Shown here piece after piece: positions 59,342 through 64,000 of a stretch of DNA of 64,000 nucleotides. This stretch comes from Bacteroidota bacterium (GTDB lineage: Bacteria; Bacteroidota; Bacteroidia; AKYH767-A; 2013-40CM-41-45). The stretch lies in the NCBI GenBank assembly GCA_016721305.1, contig JADKIH010000004.1, positions 290,116-354,115 on the forward strand. Direction: 5' to 3'. Under the pieces are notes generated by a model. It was not told the origin of the DNA and searched no databases. It worked only from the letters and a program-made list of their open reading frames with translations. The number at the start of each line of letters is the position of its first letter. Within the stretch, counting starts at the first letter, position 1. The position numbers and the translations under genes were made by a program.

Positions 59342-60560
59342 ATGAAAAGAACATATATACTATCAGCAAGCATCCTGCTCATTTCGGGCATGGTTTCGGC
59401 AAATCCGCTTGGCACAATCGAAGGAAGCGCGGATACTTCAGCATCTGAAGCAAACTCAAAAACCGTCGTAGGCGGATACGGCAATGCCTTTTATTCGTAC
59501 GATTCAAATGAGGAAAGAGCAAAAAATCAATTTGGAGCGTTTCGTCCTATTTTTCGGACATAAGTTTAATTCACAGTTTTCTCTTTTCAGTGAGCTTGAA
59601 GTGGAAGATGCAAAAGTAGCCGGTGGTGAAGAAGGTGGCGAAGTTGCTCTTGAGCAGTGCTACATTCAATACAATGTCAACAATAACAACTATTTCAAAT
59701 TCGGTTTGTTCCTGCCGAAAATAGGTATTCTGAATACGAATCACCTGCCTACGGAATATTTGGACAATGAAAGAACAATTATTGAAACGCAATTGATTCC
59801 TTCTACATGGCGCGAATTAGGCGTGAGCTTCAATGGAAGTCTGTATTCAGTTCCATTCAATTATTCTGTTGCGCTTGTAAACGGATTGAATTGCGAATCT
59901 TTCGAGCATGGAAATGTGATTCGGGATGGCCGTTATGAGGGAAGTAATGCGTCGGGAAATAATCTGGCGATCACCGGTGCTGTCGATTATTCCATCGCAG
60001 GTTTTAAATTCCAGGCTTCAGGTTATTATGGCGGTTCAGTGGGCTTAGCGAAGAAGGAAGCCGATCTGATTGGAATTGAAGGTGGTATTTTCGGAACTCC
60101 GGTTTCATTGGGAGAATTTGATATTACTTACCGATACAAACGTTTCGAGTTTAAAGCTCTTGCAGCCGTCGTATCGATTAAAGATGCAGAAACGATAAAC
60201 AAGGTGTACGATAATAATACACCGGAAAGTGCATTCGGCGTTTACGCTGAGGCAGCTTATGCTCTTCATGAAAGTGAAAATCTGAACAAGCCTCAACGAC
60301 TCATGTTATTTGGTCGCTTTGAAAAATTAAATCTAAACGCCGGTATTCCTGACAATGGAATTGAAGATAAAACTCTCGATCAGCAACATATTATTTTCGG
60401 TCTTTCTTATCAACCAATTCAAAATGTAATTTTCAAAGCAGATGCACATCTTTCCTCAACAGGTGAGCAAAATCCATTATTGCTAGATGATCCTTCAGCT
60501 GCTGCATTATATAAAAAGACTAATACTTTTATCAATCTTGGGTTCGGATACAGTTTTTAA
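59342..60560 (+). CDS. Outer-membrane porin, phosphate-selective porin-like (frameshifted)
   Basis: The product has a signal peptide (TYILSASILLISGMVSA), then a beta-barrel pattern: VGGYGNAFYSY, FGHKFNSQFSLFSELEVEDAK, LEQCYIQYNVNNNNYFKFGLFLPKIG, and the terminal strand TFINLGFGYSF ending in phenylalanine. The break lies in the A run at 59521-59526, which should hold five or eight bases; repair joins EERAK to INLERFVLFFG and gives about 406 residues. The layout resembles OprP/OprO-type porins of Bacteroidota. The solute is unknown. It is followed by a strong terminator. Confidence 0.78.
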
Positions 60561-60578
60561 ATTCTAAACTGAATAATA

Positions 60579-60613
60579 ACAAAAGAGCCGTCATTATGTG
60601 ACGGCTCTTTTGT
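60579..60613. terminator. Bidirectional terminator between porin and OmpA genes
   Basis: ACAAAAGAGCCGTCA (60579-60593) and TGACGGCTCTTTTGT (60599-60613) are perfect complements around a five-base loop, with A and T runs on either side. It serves both convergent genes. Confidence 0.9.
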
Positions 60614-60629
60614 TTAATGTATGTTTTTA

Positions 60630-62057
60630 CTATTCGTTCAATTTAATTTCAACGCGTCGATTTGTTGCACGACCGGCAGCCGTTTTGTTATCGGCAGCAG
60701 GTTTCGCGTCACCAAATCCTTCAGAAGAAAGTCGTGATGCATCAATTCCTTTACTGATGAAGTATTGTTTTACGGCAGCAGCACGACGCTTAGAAAGCTC
60801 CAGATTCTTATCGGCTTTACCAACATTGTCAGTGTGTCCTTCAATAGACCAACTCGTAGAAGGGTAGGTCTTCATGATACTTACAACCGTATCGAGTCGT
60901 GAGAACGAAACCTGTTTGATCACATCTTTTCCTGTTTCAAACTGAATGTTCTTAGCCGCAAAAGAAATTTTCTCTAACACTTCTTTCTTTTTGCTTTCGT
61001 CGATGGCAGGGCAACCGTTGTTGCTCGCCAATCCTTTTACGTCAGGACATTTATCGTCTTTGTCAGCAACTCCGTCGCCATCGCGATCAGGGCAGCCTTT
61101 GGTAGCAGCTGTTCCTTTTTCAGTAGGACATGCGTCATTTTTATCTGCACTACCATCACCATCTGAATCAGGACAACCCTTGAATGTTGCTAGACCTTTC
61201 GTATCAGGACAATCGTCGTCTTTATCGGCAATTCCGTCTTCATCACGATCAGGGCAGCCATTTGTTGCAGCTGTTCCTTTGTCGTTCGGGCAAGCATCGT
61301 CTTTGTCGGCAATTCCATCGCCATCCGAATCAGGACAGCCTTTGAATGCAGCAAGGCCTTTTGTATCAGGACATGCATCTTCATTATCGGTAATACCGTC
61401 ACCATCTTTATCAGGGCAACCTTTGAGTGCTGCTAAACCGAAGACTGTCGGACACAAATCGTCTCTGTCGACACCTCATCGTTATCGGAATCTTTTCCAA
61501 AGCGGAATCACTAAACCAACGCTATGCTGGAAATAGTCGCCAACAATTTCTTTAGAAGATTTATTTAATACGGTTTGAGCAAACACACCCACATTTGGGG
61601 AGAGCCAGAAATTAGAACCAAGTCCTACGTTGAAAGCAAAAGAAGATTCTTTACCGTACCAACTCATACCGGGACCGGCCAATAGGTAAGGATCAATGCA
61701 GGCATTTTCTTTTAGGATATAACCATTCGCAAACATGTACTTCAACGATAAATCCACATCGCCAAAGAATTTACTGTCGGAAATCTGAAGCTTACGTTTA
61801 CTAACGCTAGTCATCGAATACGATAAATCCAAGGCAAACGATTTGTTTAAACTTCTCGAGACATTGAATTTTGCAAACGCAGGTACACTGTTGTAGTCTT
61901 TCGTGTCGAAGAACCCTTTAAAGATCGGGTCAGTGGAAGTGTAATCAATGAAGTGGAAACCGAAACCTAATAGCCATCGATTGTCCATGTTTTGTGTTTT
62001 ACCAACTTTGCCAATTAGGAGAGGCAGAGAAAGGCCAGGATTTAATTTGCTTTTCAT
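60630..62057 (-). CDS. OmpA-family protein with thrombospondin type 3 repeats (two frameshifts)
   Basis: The N-terminal 190 residues form a barrel (NRWLLGFGFHFIDY, YLLAGPGMSWYG, HSVGLVIPLW). Six TSP3-type calcium repeats follow (CPDKDGDGITDNEDACPD style, GLAALKG / GTAATNG spacers). The OmpA peptidoglycan-binding domain (IQFETGKDVIK, SIEGHTDNVGKADKNLELSKRRA, ATNRRVEIKL) ends the protein. Breaks at 61493-61496 (A run two short) and 61472 (one G short) separate barrel and repeats; repair gives 476 residues. The signal peptide is poorly formed, so another error near the start is possible. The protein links outer membrane and cell wall. Confidence 0.85.
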
Positions 62058-62204
62058 CGTAGTGTTTTGAGTTTTGTGTAATTACTTATGCAATATTAAA
62101 AAACTTAAGGTGTATGCTATTTTTAAAAAGTCGAATTGCAGGAAACAGGTGAATGACGACGACTATTCCACTCCGATACAGAATCTTAAACGAAAAATAC
62201 AATT

Positions 62205-62308
62205 TATACCGTTCCTAAATAAAAATATGAATAGAGAATGGTATATCTCGCAGGGATCTTTGTTCAATTATTTCGTAAACCGATGTAAGATTGGTATAAA
62301 GCTGCAAA
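62205..62308 (-). promoter_or_regulatory. Structured leader element, copy 2
   Basis: TATACCGTT (62205-62213) pairs with AATGGTATA (62237-62245), one pair being G-T, around a 23-nt loop of the same length as copy 1. ATCTC-GCA-GGGAT (62245-62257) is the counterpart of the second hairpin. The promoter is degenerate: TTTG (62308-62305), 17 bases, TACATCGG (62287-62280). It lies 148 bases upstream of the OmpA start. The rest of the 303-bp gap has no gene. Confidence 0.65.
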
Positions 62309-62360
62309 AGAGTTGATTCAATTGTGCGAAAGGTCACTAAGTACTGAAAAAGCTGCAATA

Positions 62361-62834
62361 CTATTCAGGCCGATGAGGAGGTTGCAGCATTCTCAAAGCA
62401 TCATCAATAATTACATCGAATCTTTTTTGCTGTTCGGGTGTACAAATTGAACGAACTTCTTTGAAATGATAAAAGGTGATGAGTTCTATTTGCTTTTGAT
62501 TTTCAGAAATTGAATCGGCAAGATTTTTCACTCTGACAGAATCGATAGGTTCTGCTTTTATTAAATCGAAAAAAGCATTATGCATATCGTGAGATTGTTC
62601 ACGAAGCGACTCCACAGCTTCATGGTGTTGATCTCTGAGCGTTTCGTACTTTGATTTTTGCTCATCAGTCATTTTTAATTCCCTTACCAAAAACTCGAAC
62701 GGACCTCTTCCCGGGCCCATTCCGGGATGTGGAGGCCTTGGACCGTGAGGTCTGAAGGAAAAGAAAGCAAGCGTACTAATATTAATGATTAGCAGAATGA
62801 CGATTGCTATTTTCAGAAATTTTGAATCGTTCAT
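62361..62834 (-). CDS. Spy/CpxP-like periplasmic protein
   Basis: The 157-residue protein has an N-terminal membrane anchor or signal sequence (IAIVILLIINISTLAFF, about 8-24), a Pro/Gly/His-rich stretch (PHGPRPPHPGMGPGRG) and an all-helical region with MTDEQKSKYETLRDQHHEA and a second CTPEQQKRFDVI unit. The paired TxEQ helices are typical of the Spy/CpxP or heavy-metal-resistance fold, whose members act as periplasmic chaperones or stress sensors. It lies four bases after a small membrane protein gene and behind an ECF sigma gene, so it is probably part of that regulon. Confidence 0.8.
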   Translation of the reverse strand: MNDSKFLKIAIVILLIINISTLAFFSFRPHGPRPPHPGMGPGRGPFEFLVRELKMTDEQKSKYETLRDQHHEAVESLREQSHDMHNAFFDLIKAEPIDSVRVKNLADSISENQKQIELITFYHFKEVRSICTPEQQKRFDVIIDDALRMLQPPHRPE

Positions 62835-62837
62835 GGA

Positions 62838-63133
62838 TTAAAATTCAATAGAGTGGAGGTAATCGAAATATTCATTTGCAAACGGCGATTTGCCGGAAGC
62901 CGTATTGTCCTGCTTTTTATCGTACCGATAACAAACAGCGAAATTGATTCCGGCTAATAATAGTAAGCTCGCTGCAATTCCAACCATTTGTTTTCTGTCA
63001 GGAATCAGGCGTATTACTTTCCGCTTTTAAGTGTAACCGAAAAACGGTCGAATACTTTCGCGTCCGGCTGTGCTCTTTCGATGCCATCCAGGCTGTCAAG
63101 GATCTCGGAAATACGTTTTTCTGCGTCTTTCAT
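62838..63133 (-). CDS. Small single-pass membrane protein next to the ECF sigma gene (frameshifted)
   Basis: ATG 63133 encodes KDAEKRISEILDSLDGIERA, a short acidic cytoplasmic helix, and 39 codons on the frame stops. If the TTT at 63018-63020 is read as one base longer, it continues through KVIRLIPDRKQMVGIAASLL, a membrane helix (MVGIAASLLLLAGINFAVCY) and a polar tail ending at TAA 62838-62840, for 98 residues. Position between an ECF sigma factor and a Spy-like gene, and the cytoplasm-helix-outside layout, suggest an anti-sigma-like or sensor role; this is inference. Confidence 0.7.
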
Positions 63134-63172
63134 GTTTGTTTAGATGTCGGTTTATGCGAATACTTGCGTTTT

Positions 63173-63745
63173 TTAATCGTTTTTTTCGTAATAAGTCAGG
63201 AGCTTTTTCAGATTCTGTCTGGCACGGAAGAGCAGCGATTCGACAGAAGAAAGTGACAGATTCATTACTTCGGTAATTTCTTGATAACTAAGGCCTTCGA
63301 CTTTGCTTAGTATGAAGGCTGTTTTTTGATTTTCCGGCAGTTTACCAATGGCATGGAATAAAATGGCCGCCTTTTCTTTGTTCTCCAGCTTAACTCCCGG
63401 ATGGTCGAAATGAGGGATATCGATACTCAGTCCGTCATGACTTTCTTCGTCGATCGATTTTAGCCATGCAAATCGCTTTTTACGTTTTTTCTTTCGCAGA
63501 AAATCGAGCGACGAAGTCACGGAAATTCGGTAAATCCAAGTTGAGAGCTTTGAATTGCCTTCGAAACGAGAAATAGACTGATGAATGATGACCAATACTT
63601 CTTGAGTCAGATCTTCGGCATCTTCACGGTTTTGGACAATACCTAGAATAGTATTGTAAATGCGGCTTCCATGAATTTTGAATAATTCACGATAGGCATT
63701 TTCATTTCCGTTTTTTAAAAGTAAGACGAGTTCTAATTCATTCAA
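63173..63745 (-). CDS. ECF-family RNA polymerase sigma factor
   Basis: The 190-residue protein has sigma region 2 (ENAYRELFKIHGSRIYNTIL and REDAEDLTQEVLVIIHQSI; RFEGNSKLSTWIYRIS) and region 4 (LPENQKTAFILSKVEGLSYQEITEVM, LSLSSVESLLFRARQNLKK). A basic linker (RKKKRKKRFAWLK) joins them. The gene leads a small leftward group with a single-pass membrane protein (40 bases on) and a Spy-like protein, so it probably responds to envelope stress. The signal and target promoter cannot be told from this window. The frame is intact and the length typical. Confidence 0.93.
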   Translation of the reverse strand: MNELELVLLLKNGNENAYRELFKIHGSRIYNTILGIVQNREDAEDLTQEVLVIIHQSISRFEGNSKLSTWIYRISVTSSLDFLRKKKRKKRFAWLKSIDEESHDGLSIDIPHFDHPGVKLENKEKAAILFHAIGKLPENQKTAFILSKVEGLSYQEITEVMNLSLSSVESLLFRARQNLKKLLTYYEKND

Positions 63746-63898
63746 GGCGTAGAAGATGGCATTAATTACTCGAAGGCGAGAACATGAAGAGGTATTCGCA
63801 GGAATTGTGTCGTCGAATTCTTTCTCCTTCAGTCAAAATCGATTTGCACACAGCTGATTTAACCAATGAAAGTCGAATTGGTTTAATTCATTCGCCAA

Positions 63899-64000
63899 TT
63901 ATTCTGTAACTGCAATGGAGCTTTTGTAAACGCGAGGAACGATCAGCCACATACCCGCCAATGCAATAATAGATAAAATCCCCATCGACCACCACAAGGT
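63899..64000 (-). CDS. C-terminal fragment of a membrane protein (start outside window)
   Basis: A frame enters from the right edge and stops at TAA 63899-63901. The 33 visible residues include a hydrophobic helix (MGILSIIALAGMWLIVP) and a short polar end (RVYKSSIAVTE). It is on the same strand as the sigma gene, about 150 bases upstream of it. Too little is present to name a family. Confidence 0.5.
   Translation of the reverse strand, partial: TLWWSMGILSIIALAGMWLIVPRVYKSSIAVTE

Noticed and set aside
1..64000. tRNA or rRNA genes, insertion sequences, prophage or restriction-modification genes
   Set aside because: Looked for TPsiC-like GGTTCRA with paired stems, transposase and integrase motifs; only the tmRNA matched.

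Overview
The window reads as a chromosomal segment of a Bacteroidota bacterium, probably a free-living Sphingobacteriia- or Chitinophagia-like lineage. Supporting signs are type IX secretion (T9SS) C-terminal sorting domains on four large exported proteins, a porT-ubiE pair, a Bat (aerotolerance) operon with MoxR and DUF58, Bacteroidota-type promoters (TAnnTTTG at -7), almost no Shine-Dalgarno sequences, and a tmRNA whose tag ends in YALAA. No phage, plasmid, insertion sequence, rRNA or tRNA gene was seen.

Layout. 1-8.4 kb: 3' part of a giant surface protein (CotH-like kinase, lamin-tail domain, 22 Ig-like repeats, T9SS tail). 8.5-14 kb: lpdA, an M61 peptidase with a RidA protein, a small T9SS cargo and a PabA/TrpG amidotransferase. 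14-18.8 kb: threonine pathway (aspartate kinase, homoserine dehydrogenase, thrB, thrC). 18.9-21.3 kb: pseudouridine catabolism (psuK-psuG) and ssrA. 21.5-26.6 kb: two more T9SS cargos, one with 12 SprB-like repeats. 27-32.3 kb: algH, pdxH, a U32 protein with a ferredoxin, a metallophosphoesterase and a TrmH-type methyltransferase. 32.3-33 kb: palindrome array. 33-42.8 kb: FAD protein, porT, ubiE, hldE-type kinase, aminotransferase, lon, sanA and a Rossmann protein. 42.9-45.9 kb: rho, a YfcE-like phosphoesterase and DUF4293. 46-54.5 kb: leftward moxR-DUF58-batX-batABCDE operon. 54.6-59 kb: leftward peptide ABC transporter. 59.3-64 kb: porin, OmpA with TSP3 repeats, and an ECF sigma factor with a small membrane protein and a Spy-like protein.

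The most unusual content is intergenic. Most gaps are filled with degenerate tandem arrays of 7-, 8- or 9-nt units. Two of them (16311-16534 and, inverted, 28441-28706) are the same composite element: one heptamer array, a related 42-nt core, then a second heptamer array. A separate element of about 105 nt occurs twice (26653-26761 and 62205-62308), each time upstream of a leftward surface-protein gene, with two conserved hairpins and, in copy 1, a consensus promoter.

About fifteen genes carry single- or double-base frameshifts. Nearly all can be repaired by lengthening a short homopolymer by one base, so they look like uncorrected read errors rather than true pseudogenes. The aspartate kinase/homoserine dehydrogenase break is different: roughly 65 residues of a fused ThrA linker seem to be missing. 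All family assignments were made by eye from motifs; no database search was run.
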